64,000 nucleotides of DNA. Source: Pseudomonadota bacterium (GTDB lineage Bacteria > Pseudomonadota > Gammaproteobacteria > Acidiferrobacterales > Acidiferrobacteraceae). This document shows positions 35,180 to 43,487 of the stretch, one piece after another; the stretch's first letter is position 1, and every line of letters starts with the position of its first letter. The DNA lies in assembly GCA_021777335.1 (NCBI GenBank), contig JAJYDT010000003.1, positions 28,376 to 92,375 of the forward strand, in the 5' to 3' direction. The notes below the pieces were generated by a model. It was not told where the DNA came from and made no database searches. It saw only the letters and a program-made list of their open reading frames with translations. The position numbers were made by a program, and so were the translations under genes.

Positions 35180-37171
35180 CTAGGAGAGGTGCTGATGCAG
35201 ACGCTTGAACAGGTCGTCGATGCCGCGCCGCTCCTCCTCCAATTGTGCGACCCGGTCCTCGGTCGCCCGGATGCGCTCGCCGAGGCGGTCCATGTTTCCA
35301 TGAATCCGCTTCAGATCGGCGAGACGGTCGTTGATCGCTGTTTTGTGCTGCTGGATATGCGTAAACAGTGGTGAAATGAGTTCCTGCAGCCAGCGGCTGG
35401 ACGCGTCATTGTACTCCCTGAAGAGGCGCCGTGTTTCTCCGACCAGCGTGATAAAAAATCTGTTCACGACGAAATGCCGTTCCGTCATCAGCATTGCGGC
35501 GCTGTTGCGAAACGCCTCCGCTTTTTTCTCCAGTCGCGCGAGCTCGATCAGGAACGGCACGGGCGACAGCGTTGCCGGCTGAAATTTCGGGAGCAGGTAT
35601 TCTTTGTGCAGCCGGTCATAGATCTCCTCGACCAGTTGTTTTATGCGGACAGCCTCGGATCCGGCTTGATCCATCCGTAGCCGGGCATCCCTGAAGAAAG
35701 CCTCCATGCCGCGTTTTAGGCCCGCAGTTGTCCAGCTTTCATTCATGTCCGCCAGAACCTGTTTCGTGAGCCGCTCCAGGCTGTCCGCATCCAGAGACCC
35801 GAGCAGCACGGCGGTTTTCTCGGCAAGCGCCGCGCGCGTTGCCTGGAAACCTTCCACGGTGCGGTCATAGGCGCGTTTTTGCGAGCGCATGTCTCCGGCC
35901 ATCCGCTGGATCACGTCGCTGCTCTTCCCGCTGAGGCTGCGAAGTCCGGCAAGGTGCTGCTTCTGAGTGGCAAGGCGGGACTCGATCAGGGCGCGGCTGC
36001 TCTCGACGCGGTTGCTGATCTCGCGCATGACCCGCTCTCGAAGGATCAGGTGTCGTGTCGGGATCACCTCGTCGGCCAGCCTGTGTTCAATCTCGAGCAG
36101 CCCGCTGCGGCTGAGGAGCGTCGTATCCGCCTTGACCTTCCCGGCAAAGGCCTTCTGTGCGGATGCCGGGAACACATTCCGAGGATCGACGTGCAGCGCA
36201 CGCGCTGTCTCGGCTACCTGCCGGGCGATCGTTCGCTTGATCGCATCGGGATCATGCAATTCGTCCCATAGGATATCAATCTTGTTAAGCACGACAATGC
36301 GCAGATCGGCATGCCCGCGCCCGGGGCCACAGCTCTTCCACATCTCAAGATCCGTTTTTGTCACCCCGGCATCGGCGGACACCAGAAACAGCAGCGCATG
36401 AGCGTCAGGCAGCATGGCAAAGGCCAGTTCCGGCTCCACGCCGAGGGCGTTCAGGCCCGGCGTGTCAAGGATGACAAGTCCGTCGCGCAGAAGTGGGTGC
36501 GGGTAATTCACCACCGCGTGTCGCCACACGGGAATTGTGACTTGGGCCATCGCAGCCCCCGTCAGCTCTGAACGCGGGTCGCCCCTCAGCAGGCCGAGTT
36601 CCCAGGCCTCAAGCGCATCGACAGTCCTCGTGCGTGTCAGCTCCAGAAACGCTTCACGCCATTCCGGCGCTGAACCGGGTTTCAGGATATGCCGTGTCGT
36701 CCACTGGGCCGGCGAGTGTCCGTATTCGGCGAGCGTAAGCGCGGTCTTGCGGGTCTCGATCGGCAGCAGCCGGACGCATGGGGGCACTTTCTCGTCGTAG
36801 CGCAGCTCGACAGGACACATGGTGGTCCGTCCGGCCGCCGATGGCATCAGTCGGGTACCCTGATCGGCAAAAAAGATCGCGTTCAGAAGTTCTGTTTTGC
36901 CGCGCGAATACTCGCCCATCACGGCGATCACGAGTTTGTCCGAGCGCAGCGTTTCCAGGAGATCATTGGCCTGCAGGCCCTGTGTCTCCTCGGCACCCTC
37001 GTGGTGTTCGATCCACGACTGGTACTCGGCGATTACTTCGGCCAATTCATCCCGCCAGCGCTGAAAGGCGCTGAGCCCGCTGACGAACCCGGGGGTAACC
37101 GCGGCGTGGTCCCCCGGAGCGCGCGCCGGCGGACTGGCGGGCCAGGACGGATTCTGCTGTTTGTATGCCAT
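35180..37171 (-). CDS. Dynamin-like large GTPase
   Basis: The 663-residue protein belongs to the bacterial dynamin-like group. G1 P-loop is VMGEYSRGKTELLNAIF, with candidate G2 Thr in GRTTMCPVEL, G3 in VILDTPGLNALG and G4 in VVLNKIDILWDEL. The GTPase domain (about 55-350) is followed by long helical stalk-like segments and a C-terminal coiled coil (ERIRATEDRVAQLEEERRG). No clear transmembrane paddle is seen, although RHFVVNRFFITLV is somewhat hydrophobic. I use ATG 37171; a TTG at 37186 could add five residues. Such GTPases remodel or protect membranes. It is convergent with cheB and 0.3 kb from the gcv promoter; its role here is unknown. Confidence 0.82.
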   Translation of the reverse strand: MAYKQQNPSWPASPPARAPGDHAAVTPGFVSGLSAFQRWRDELAEVIAEYQSWIEHHEGAEETQGLQANDLLETLRSDKLVIAVMGEYSRGKTELLNAIFFADQGTRLMPSAAGRTTMCPVELRYDEKVPPCVRLLPIETRKTALTLAEYGHSPAQWTTRHILKPGSAPEWREAFLELTRTRTVDALEAWELGLLRGDPRSELTGAAMAQVTIPVWRHAVVNYPHPLLRDGLVILDTPGLNALGVEPELAFAMLPDAHALLFLVSADAGVTKTDLEMWKSCGPGRGHADLRIVVLNKIDILWDELHDPDAIKRTIARQVAETARALHVDPRNVFPASAQKAFAGKVKADTTLLSRSGLLEIEHRLADEVIPTRHLILRERVMREISNRVESSRALIESRLATQKQHLAGLRSLSGKSSDVIQRMAGDMRSQKRAYDRTVEGFQATRAALAEKTAVLLGSLDADSLERLTKQVLADMNESWTTAGLKRGMEAFFRDARLRMDQAGSEAVRIKQLVEEIYDRLHKEYLLPKFQPATLSPVPFLIELARLEKKAEAFRNSAAMLMTERHFVVNRFFITLVGETRRLFREYNDASSRWLQELISPLFTHIQQHKTAINDRLADLKRIHGNMDRLGERIRATEDRVAQLEEERRGIDDLFKRLHQHLS

Positions 37172-37299
37172 CTTAGGGAGATACAAGCAAAAAATGGGCC
37201 CAAATGCACGCGTCCCGAGGGCGGGGTCGCTGAATCGGGAAATCCCCGCCTAGCCCCACGGCCATGGATAATGACTCCCATGCAGCAGTCCTTGAGCCG

Positions 37300-37434
37300 C
37301 AAGACCGGGTCTTGGGTTCCCTCTGGCGGCGGCCATGGTTGGCAAGCGGTACGGGATCTGTCACGCGGTGGCGGCGCGCATGTGTATACCGTTGGTCCGG
37401 CGGACCAGGAGATGTTTGACTGAAACGCGGACCA
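37300..37434. promoter_or_regulatory. Two perfect 15-nt dyads and a 10-bp direct repeat upstream of gcv
   Basis: CAAGACC-G-GGTCTTG (37300-37314) and TGGTCCG-G-CGGACCA (37391-37405) are both perfect 7-1-7 palindromes. Part of the second, GCGGACCAGG (37398-37407), recurs at 37425-37434, just before the -35 at 37444. They lie in the 300-bp gap between the dynamin-like gene and the gcv promoter and could bind a gcv activator or repressor, or serve the divergent gene. A GGCGGGG/CCCCGCC hairpin (37220-37250) is in the same gap; otherwise no gene is seen. Confidence 0.4.
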
Positions 37435-37443
37435 GGGGTGTTC

Positions 37444-37472
37444 TTGGCATTCGCCTGCGCCGCAGGTATAGT
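37444..37472 (+). promoter_or_regulatory. Sigma-70 promoter of the gcv operon
   Basis: TTGGCA (-35, 37444-37449) and TATAGT (-10, 37467-37472) are separated by 17 bp, each one or two bases from consensus. Transcription from about 37479 would begin 13 nt before the first base pair of the glycine riboswitch. Confidence 0.7.
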
Positions 37473-37491
37473 GCGGTCACCAACATATTAG

Positions 37492-37643
37492 TCCCTGTGG
37501 GAGAGACCCCGGCGTGACCGGGGCGCCGAAGGCGCAACCGCCCGGAATCGCTCAGGCCGAAGGACCGCGGGGATGGTTGGCTCTGGAGAGAGGCCGGTAT
37601 CGGCCCACCGAAGGGGCGAAGCTCTCAGGTCAACCGGACAGAG
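37492..37643 (+). ncRNA. Tandem glycine riboswitch
   Basis: Two glycine aptamers lie in series. Aptamer 1 closes with P1 37492-37500/37565-37573 and contains GGGAGAGAC and GCCGAAGGCGCAACCGCCC, then AATCGCTCAGGC and CGAAGGACC. Aptamer 2 closes with CTCTG 37581-37585/CAGAG 37639-37643 and contains GGAGAGAGGCC, ACCGAAGGGGCGAAGC and TCTCAGGTCAACCGGACAGAG. These are the conserved cores of the gcvT-type element, which binds glycine and controls glycine degradation genes. A terminator hairpin follows at once, suggesting glycine-induced antitermination. Confidence 0.93.
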
Positions 37644-37679
37644 GGGCGACGGACACGGGTCCGTTGCCCCTTATCTTTT
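37643..37679 (+). terminator. Intrinsic terminator, expression platform of the glycine riboswitch
   Basis: GGGGCGACGGA (37643-37653) pairs fully with TCCGTTGCCCC (37660-37670) around a 6-nt loop: 11 bp including one G-U, followed by TTATCTTTT. The first G is shared with P1 of aptamer 2, so glycine-stabilised P1 would compete with the hairpin and allow read-through into gcvT, 8 nt beyond. Confidence 0.75.
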
Positions 37680-37686
37680 GCAGGCC

Positions 37687-38787
37687 ATGAACCAGAAGAC
37701 ACCGCTTTATCCCGAGCACATTGCGCTCGGCGCGAAGATGACCGACTTCGGTGGCTGGAGCATGCCGCTGCACTACGGTTCCCAGATCGAGGAGCACCAC
37801 GCCGTCCGGCGGGACGCCGGGATGTTCGACGTTTCGCATATGGCCATCGTCGATCTTGAGGGCGCCGATGTGGCCCGTTATCTGCGGGAGCTGCTCGCCA
37901 ACGACATCGGTAAGCTCAAGACACCCGGCAAGGCGCTCTATGGGTGCATGCTCAACGAACGGGGCGGGGTGGTCGACGACCTGATCGTCTATTTGCTCGC
38001 TGATCATCGCTACCGCGCAGTGGTCAATGCCGCCACCCGGGACAAGGATCTTTCCTGGATGAACGCCCATCTTGCCGGCCGCGATGTGATGCTCACGCCG
38101 AGGACGGATCTCGGCATGATCGCCGTGCAGGGCCCGAGGGCGGTTGAGCGCACCGCGGCCGCGCTGTCACTTCCCGAGGTGCATGATCTCAAACCGTTTC
38201 ACGGACGGATCATGGGCGAGTTCTTCGTCGCGCGTACAGGATATACCGGTGAAGACGGACTCGAACTGATGGTCAAGGCAGGGTCGGCGGCAAGCGCCTG
38301 GCGCGCGCTCAGGGGCGCTGGGGTGATCCCCGCCGGGCTTGGCGCACGCGATACGCTGCGGCTCGAGGCCGGCATGAACCTCTATGGACAGGACATGGAT
38401 GAGCACACCAGTCCGCTTGAGTCAGGGCTCGAGTGGACGGTTGCATGGAATCCGGCGGACCGGCGCTTTATCGGCCGCAACGCGCTCGAACAGTGCAAGG
38501 TGCGGGGGGTGACTCAGCAGCTGCTGGGGCTCGTGTTCTCCGGCCGCGGCGTCCCGCGTGCACACCAGGCCGTGCGCACCGCGCATGGCGAAGGGGTGCT
38601 GACGAGCGGCGGCTTCTCGCCGACGCTCAATCAAGGTATCGGTTTCGCGCGGGTGCCAGCCGCCAGCGTGCCCGGCGAAGGATGTGAGATCGAGCTGCGC
38701 GGGCGCTGGGAGCCGGCGCGGCTGGTACGGTACCCGTTTGTGCGCAATGGCCGCAGTTTGATCCAGCAGATACAGGAGACGGCATGA
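37687..38787 (+). CDS. gcvT: Glycine cleavage system T protein (aminomethyltransferase)
   Basis: The 366-residue protein transfers the methylene group from aminomethyl-lipoyl GcvH to tetrahydrofolate, releasing ammonia. Family strings include [20 protein letters not shown] and [33 protein letters not shown] (catalytic Asp region), [12 protein letters not shown] and [15 protein letters not shown]. Start ATG 37687 lies just past the riboswitch terminator; the longer upstream frame runs through riboswitch RNA. The ribosome site is weak. First gene of gcvT-gcvH-gcvPA-tpx-gcvPB. Confidence 0.96.
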   Translation: MNQKTPLYPEHIALGAKMTDFGGWSMPLHYGSQIEEHHAVRRDAGMFDVSHMAIVDLEGADVARYLRELLANDIGKLKTPGKALYGCMLNERGGVVDDLIVYLLADHRYRAVVNAATRDKDLSWMNAHLAGRDVMLTPRTDLGMIAVQGPRAVERTAAALSLPEVHDLKPFHGRIMGEFFVARTGYTGEDGLELMVKAGSAASAWRALRGAGVIPAGLGARDTLRLEAGMNLYGQDMDEHTSPLESGLEWTVAWNPADRRFIGRNALEQCKVRGVTQQLLGLVFSGRGVPRAHQAVRTAHGEGVLTSGGFSPTLNQGIGFARVPAASVPGEGCEIELRGRWEPARLVRYPFVRNGRSLIQQIQETA

Positions 38788-39176
38788 GTAAGCTTCCCGC
38801 AGATCGCAAGTACACGAAGAGCCACGAATGGCTGAAACCGATGCCGGATGGCAGCATGACGGTGGGGATCACGGATCATGCCCAGGACCTCATGGGTGAC
38901 ATGGTATTCGTGGATCTGCCACAGGTCGGCCAGCGGGTCGAGGCTGGAAAGGACTGCGTTGTGGTGGAGTCGGTCAAGGCCGCATCCGACGTCTATGCGC
39001 CGATTGCGGGCGCGATCACGGAGGTCAATGCTGACCTTGCGAACGCGCCCGAGCTCGTCAACAAAGACCCGTACGGTAAGGGATGGTTGTTCCGTATCCG
39101 GCCGGATGCGGGCGCCGCCACAGACCTGCTCATGGATACCGACGCCTACGCGGCTCTGCTCGCGCGCGGGGAATAG
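38784..39176 (+). CDS. gcvH: Glycine cleavage system H protein
   Basis: The 130-residue lipoyl carrier shuttles the aminomethyl group between P and T proteins. The lipoylated residue is Lys65 in [25 protein letters not shown] and [20 protein letters not shown] are also typical. It overlaps gcvT by 4 nt (ATGA), coupling their translation. Confidence 0.96.
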   Translation: MSKLPADRKYTKSHEWLKPMPDGSMTVGITDHAQDLMGDMVFVDLPQVGQRVEAGKDCVVVESVKAASDVYAPIAGAITEVNADLANAPELVNKDPYGKGWLFRIRPDAGAATDLLMDTDAYAALLARGE

Positions 39177-39182
39177 CCGCTT

Positions 39183-40562
39183 ATGCCGTTTATTCCGCAT
39201 ACCAGGGATGACATCGCGGCGATGCTGAAGGAGTGCAACGTTGCGCGCATCGACGACCTGTTCGATGAGATCCCGGTGTCACTGCGTGCCCAGGACACAC
39301 CCGGTATTCCGGAGGGTCTGACAGAGATGGAGGTGGGTCGGCTGATGCAGGATCGCGCCGACACGGACGGCCGCTTTATCAACTTTATCGGCGCCGGGGC
39401 GTATGAGCACCACATCCCGGCGGCTGTCTGGCAGATCGCAACCCGCGGTGAGTTCTATACGTCCTATACCCCTTACCAGGCCGAGGCGAGCCAGGGGACG
39501 CTGCAGCTTCTCTACGAATTTCAGACCATGATGGCCGAACTCATGGCCATGGAAGTGGCGAACGCGAGTCTTTATGACGGAGCGTCGGCCCTTGCCGAGG
39601 CGGTCCTGATGGCAGTGCGTTTGTCCAAGGGATCGCGACGCGTCCTGCTCCCGGCGACGGTGCATCCGCGCTATCGGGACGCGGTGCGCACGATCGTTCG
39701 GGCGCAAGCGATCGAGATTGTCGATGTGCCGTATGTGTCCGGCACCGGCCTTGTCGATCAGCACGCGCTTTCTTCCTACCGGGACGACTTCGCGGCACTT
39801 GTCGTGCCTCAGCCCAACTTCTTCGGCATGATCGAAGATGCCCATACGCTGGCCGGGCTTGCGCGGAGCAAGGGCGCGCTTGTGATCGGCCTTGTCAATC
39901 CGGTGGCGATGACAGTGCTCGCGCCTCCTGGCGAGTGGGGTGCTGATATTGCGGTTGGCGAAGGTCAGCCGCTCGGCTCGCCGCTGTCCTCTGGCGGACC
40001 CTATTTCGGATTTCTCTGCTGCAAGAAGGCCCATGTACGCCAGATGCCGGGGCGTGTCATCGGCCGAACAGTGGACCTCGATGGCCGCAGCGGTTATACG
40101 CTGACCCTGCAGGCCCGCGAGCAGCACATACGCCGGTCCAAGGCGACCTCGAACATCTGCACGAATCAGGGTCTTCTGGTGACTGCGGCGGCGGTACACC
40201 TGTCGCTGCTCGGGGCTGAAGGGCTGGCACGCGTTGCACGCGCGTGCCACGCCAATACCCGGATGCTCCTCGAGATGCTCGGGGCCATCAAGGGTGTCGA
40301 CCGGGTTTTTTCCGGCCCGTTTTTTCATGAAGGTGTCCTCAGGCTACCGGTCCCCGCCGAAGAGGCGCTGCGCGCGCTCGTCGCCCACGGCATCATCGGC
40401 GGACTGCCGCTGGGCCCGGACTACCCGGAGCTTGGCGAGTCGATCCTCGTGTGCGCGACCGAGACCCGCACGGCGGCGGACATCACGCAGTACGGCGAGA
40501 ATCTCGAACGCATCGTATCCCGGCGACGGCTGGATCCACCATGCGCCGTGCGCGGAAGCTGA
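39183..40562 (+). CDS. gcvPA: Glycine dehydrogenase (decarboxylating) subunit 1
   Basis: The 459-residue protein is the N-terminal half of a split P protein. It begins [17 protein letters not shown] and contains [52 protein letters not shown] and [15 protein letters not shown]. Together with subunit 2 it binds PLP and decarboxylates glycine. Length is typical. In the single-chain form the halves are one polypeptide; here a thiol peroxidase gene stands between them. Confidence 0.96.
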   Translation: MPFIPHTRDDIAAMLKECNVARIDDLFDEIPVSLRAQDTPGIPEGLTEMEVGRLMQDRADTDGRFINFIGAGAYEHHIPAAVWQIATRGEFYTSYTPYQAEASQGTLQLLYEFQTMMAELMAMEVANASLYDGASALAEAVLMAVRLSKGSRRVLLPATVHPRYRDAVRTIVRAQAIEIVDVPYVSGTGLVDQHALSSYRDDFAALVVPQPNFFGMIEDAHTLAGLARSKGALVIGLVNPVAMTVLAPPGEWGADIAVGEGQPLGSPLSSGGPYFGFLCCKKAHVRQMPGRVIGRTVDLDGRSGYTLTLQAREQHIRRSKATSNICTNQGLLVTAAAVHLSLLGAEGLARVARACHANTRMLLEMLGAIKGVDRVFSGPFFHEGVLRLPVPAEEALRALVAHGIIGGLPLGPDYPELGESILVCATETRTAADITQYGENLERIVSRRRLDPPCAVRGS

Positions 40563-40589
40563 AACCCAACCCCCTCAAGGAGAGAAGCC

Positions 40590-41090
40590 ATGGCGAAGAT
40601 CACACTGAAAGGACAACCGGTTTCAACCAACGGCGATCTGCCGAAGACCGGCACGAAGGCGCCGGATTTCCGGTTGGTCGCCAATGATCTGACGGAGGTG
40701 ACGCTTGCCAATTACAAAGGCCGCAAGAAGATCCTGAACATCGTGCCGAGCCTGGACACCCCTGTGTGTGCCATTAGCACCCGGAAATTCAACGATCATG
40801 CCAAGGCGCGACGGGATGCCGTGGTTCTGATCGTGTCAGCGGACCTTCCTTTTGCACAGGGCCGATTCTGCTCCGCGGAGAATACGAAAAACGTCGTTGC
40901 CCTGTCGATGATGCGGGACAAGGAGTTTGCGCGCCAATACGGGGTGCTGATCACCGATGGACCCCTCGCGGGCCTCACCGCGCGCGCGGTCGTGGTACTC
41001 GATGAGCAGGACCGGGTGCTGCATGCGGAACTCGTGCCCGAGATTGCGCAGGAACCTGATTACGAGCGCGCCCTTGCCGCCCTCAAATAA
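40590..41090 (+). CDS. tpx: Thiol peroxidase Tpx
   Basis: The 166-residue atypical 2-Cys peroxiredoxin reduces hydrogen peroxide and lipid hydroperoxides using thioredoxin. The peroxidatic Cys is in [16 protein letters not shown] and the resolving Cys in [10 protein letters not shown], both diagnostic of Tpx. A ribosome site (AAGGAGAG) precedes ATG 40590. It lies between gcvPA (27 nt) and gcvPB (4 nt) on the same strand and so is very probably co-transcribed under glycine-riboswitch control, which is unusual. Confidence 0.95.
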   Translation: MAKITLKGQPVSTNGDLPKTGTKAPDFRLVANDLTEVTLANYKGRKKILNIVPSLDTPVCAISTRKFNDHAKARRDAVVLIVSADLPFAQGRFCSAENTKNVVALSMMRDKEFARQYGVLITDGPLAGLTARAVVVLDEQDRVLHAELVPEIAQEPDYERALAALK

Positions 41091-41094
41091 CGAT

Positions 41095-42561
41095 ATGCTG
41101 ATCTTCGAACGTTCACGCCCGGGCCGCCGGGGTTTTTCTCAGGCCCCGAAGGAATCGGCGCCGCTCGACGATATCCCGGTGTCGCAGCAGCGGCGCACGG
41201 CCCCGCGCCTTCCCGAGGTATCTGAGCTCGAGGCCGTACGGCATTATACGCGGCTCAGCCAGAAGAATTTCTCGATCGACACCCACTTCTATCCGCTCGG
41301 GTCGTGCACCATGAAGTACAATCCGCGCGCGTGCAACGCGTTCGCCATGCTGCCCTCGTTCCTCAATCGTCACCCCTCCGCCCCCGCCGAAACGGGACAG
41401 GGCGTGCTCGGATGCCTGTTCGAGCTGCAGGAGCTTTTAAAGGAGGTGACCGGCATGAAGGAGGTTTCGCTCGCACCGATGGCGGGTGCACAGGGAGAGT
41501 TTGCCGGGGTGGCGATGATCCGTGCATATCACCAGTCTCGCGGCGACATCGGCCGGACCGAGATCCTGGTGCCGGATGCGGCCCATGGGACCAATCCGGC
41601 GACGGCCGCCATGTGCGGCTATGTCGTCCGTGAGATCCCGACCGACAGTGCTGGCAACATCGATCTAAAGAAGCTCAAGGCAGCCGTAGGGCCGCAGACC
41701 GCGGGCCTCATGCTGACCAACCCTTCCACACTCGGGGTGTTCGAGCAGGACATCGAGGCCGTGCAGAAGGTGGTGCATGATGCGGGCGGCCTGCTGTATT
41801 ACGATGGCGCCAACCTGAACGCGATCCTGGGCAAGGTACGCCCGGGAGACATGGGGTTCGACGTGATCCACATGAACCTGCACAAGACGTTTTCCACGCC
41901 TCACGGCGGTGGCGGGCCAGGGGCTGGCCCGGTGGGTGTGTCGGCCCGGTTGCTGCCGTTCCTTCCCGTACCGCGTCTTGCGCGCGGCCCCGATGGATAC
42001 CGCTGGCTGACCGAGAAGGATTGCCCGCAGTCAATCGGGCGGCTCTCGGCCCATGCCGGAAATACAGGCGTGCTGTTGCGGGCCTATATCTACGCGCGTC
42101 TGCTCGGGCGGGAAGGCATGCATCGCGTGGCGGAATTCGCGACCCTGAACGCGAATTATCTGATGATTCGTCTGCGCCGCGCCGGCTTCGACGTCGCTTA
42201 TCCGAACCGGCGCGCGACCCACGAGTTCACGGTAACGCTCAGGCGCCTCAAGGAGGAGACCGGTGTGAGTGCCATGGATGTCGCGAAGCGTCTGCTCGAC
42301 AAGGGTTTTCATGCGCCGACAACGTATTTCCCGCTGCTCGTGCCAGAGTGCCTCCTTGTCGAGCCGACAGAGACCGAAAGCAAGGACGAGCTTGATCGTT
42401 TTGTCACGGCCATGGAGGAGGTCGCATCCGAGGCTCGGCGCGATCCACAGATGCTGAAAGGCGCCCCCTACACGCTACCCGTGCGCCGACTGGATGATGT
42501 GCGCGCGGCGCGCGAACTCGACCTCAGATGGTTCCCTGCGCCAGTCGCTGAGACCCCATGA
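41095..42561 (+). CDS. gcvPB: Glycine dehydrogenase (decarboxylating) subunit 2
   Basis: The 488-residue subunit carries the PLP-binding Lys in [18 protein letters not shown]. It begins [15 protein letters not shown] and contains [33 protein letters not shown] and [13 protein letters not shown]. Start ATG 41095 follows tpx by 4 nt; the longer open frame lies inside tpx. With GcvPA, GcvH and GcvT it makes the glycine cleavage pathway nearly complete; the dihydrolipoamide dehydrogenase must be elsewhere. Confidence 0.96.
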   Translation: MLIFERSRPGRRGFSQAPKESAPLDDIPVSQQRRTAPRLPEVSELEAVRHYTRLSQKNFSIDTHFYPLGSCTMKYNPRACNAFAMLPSFLNRHPSAPAETGQGVLGCLFELQELLKEVTGMKEVSLAPMAGAQGEFAGVAMIRAYHQSRGDIGRTEILVPDAAHGTNPATAAMCGYVVREIPTDSAGNIDLKKLKAAVGPQTAGLMLTNPSTLGVFEQDIEAVQKVVHDAGGLLYYDGANLNAILGKVRPGDMGFDVIHMNLHKTFSTPHGGGGPGAGPVGVSARLLPFLPVPRLARGPDGYRWLTEKDCPQSIGRLSAHAGNTGVLLRAYIYARLLGREGMHRVAEFATLNANYLMIRLRRAGFDVAYPNRRATHEFTVTLRRLKEETGVSAMDVAKRLLDKGFHAPTTYFPLLVPECLLVEPTETESKDELDRFVTAMEEVASEARRDPQMLKGAPYTLPVRRLDDVRAARELDLRWFPAPVAETP

Positions 42562-43487
42562 TCCTCGTCTGCGGGTCGTTCGCGTACGACACCATCATGG
42601 TCTTCCCTGACCGCTTCGCGCGGCACATCCTGCCGGATAAGGTTCACATGCTGAATGTGTCATTCATGGTTCCCAGCATGCGCCGCGAGTTTGGCGGCTG
42701 CGCCGGGAATATCGCATATAACCTGTCCCTCCTTGGGAGTGCGTCGCTGCCAATGGGCACCGTCGGCACGGATTTCGAGACCTATGCGCGCTGGATGGAG
42801 CAGTGTGGCATCTCGCGGCGGCACGTGCTCGCGATCGCGGGTACTTATACCGCGCAGGCATTTATCACGACCGACATCGACGACAATCAGATCACGGCGT
42901 TCCATCCGGGTGCCATGGGTGAGGCGCATCGTAATCGCGTCCAGGACGCTGAGGATATTGACCTCGGGATTGTGTCGCCGGATGGCCGCCAGGGGATGAT
43001 TGAGCATGCAAGCCAGTTCGCCGCGGCGGGCATCCCTTTCATCTTTGACCCGGGACAGGGGCTGCCGATGTTCGATGGCACTGATCTCCTTGAGTTCATG
43101 CGGCAGGCGACCTATCTCGCGGTCAACGATTACGAAGGCCGGCTGATCGAGGAACGGACGGGCAAGCCACTCGCTGAACTTGCGCAGCTAGTGCAGGCGC
43201 TTATCGTGACAAAGGGGGCGAACGGCTCCGAGATCCATGTGGGCGGACGGCGTATCGAGATACCGCCGGCAAAGGCGCAGTCCATTGTGGACCCGACCGG
43301 CTGCGGGGACGCCTACCGCGCCGGCCTGCTCTACGCGCTTGACCGACGTTTCGACTGGGAAACGGCGGGGCGCATAGGGGCGCTGATGGGTGCGATCAAG
43401 ATCGAGAGCGCCGGCACGCAGAACCATCGTTTTACCATGGAGGACTTTCGCAGCCGATACCACGCGGAGTTCGGCCGGCACTTCTAG
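42558..43487 (+). CDS. PfkB-family carbohydrate/nucleoside kinase
   Basis: The 309-residue kinase has the two PfkB motifs: [19 protein letters not shown] near residue 46 and [20 protein letters not shown] (catalytic Asp) near 250. The N-terminus [20 protein letters not shown] and the LNVSFM segment resemble adenosine kinase-like members of this family. It overlaps gcvPB by 4 nt, so it belongs to the gcv transcription unit and may handle a nucleoside or sugar linked to one-carbon metabolism. Exact substrate is not predictable. Its stop overlaps the stop of the convergent regulator gene (CTAG at 43484-43487). Confidence 0.85.
   Translation: MILVCGSFAYDTIMVFPDRFARHILPDKVHMLNVSFMVPSMRREFGGCAGNIAYNLSLLGSASLPMGTVGTDFETYARWMEQCGISRRHVLAIAGTYTAQAFITTDIDDNQITAFHPGAMGEAHRNRVQDAEDIDLGIVSPDGRQGMIEHASQFAAAGIPFIFDPGQGLPMFDGTDLLEFMRQATYLAVNDYEGRLIEERTGKPLAELAQLVQALIVTKGANGSEIHVGGRRIEIPPAKAQSIVDPTGCGDAYRAGLLYALDRRFDWETAGRIGALMGAIKIESAGTQNHRFTMEDFRSRYHAEFGRHF

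Noticed and set aside
39279..40328. 349-codon minus-strand frame opposite gcvPA
   Set aside because: Shadow of a highly conserved gene.
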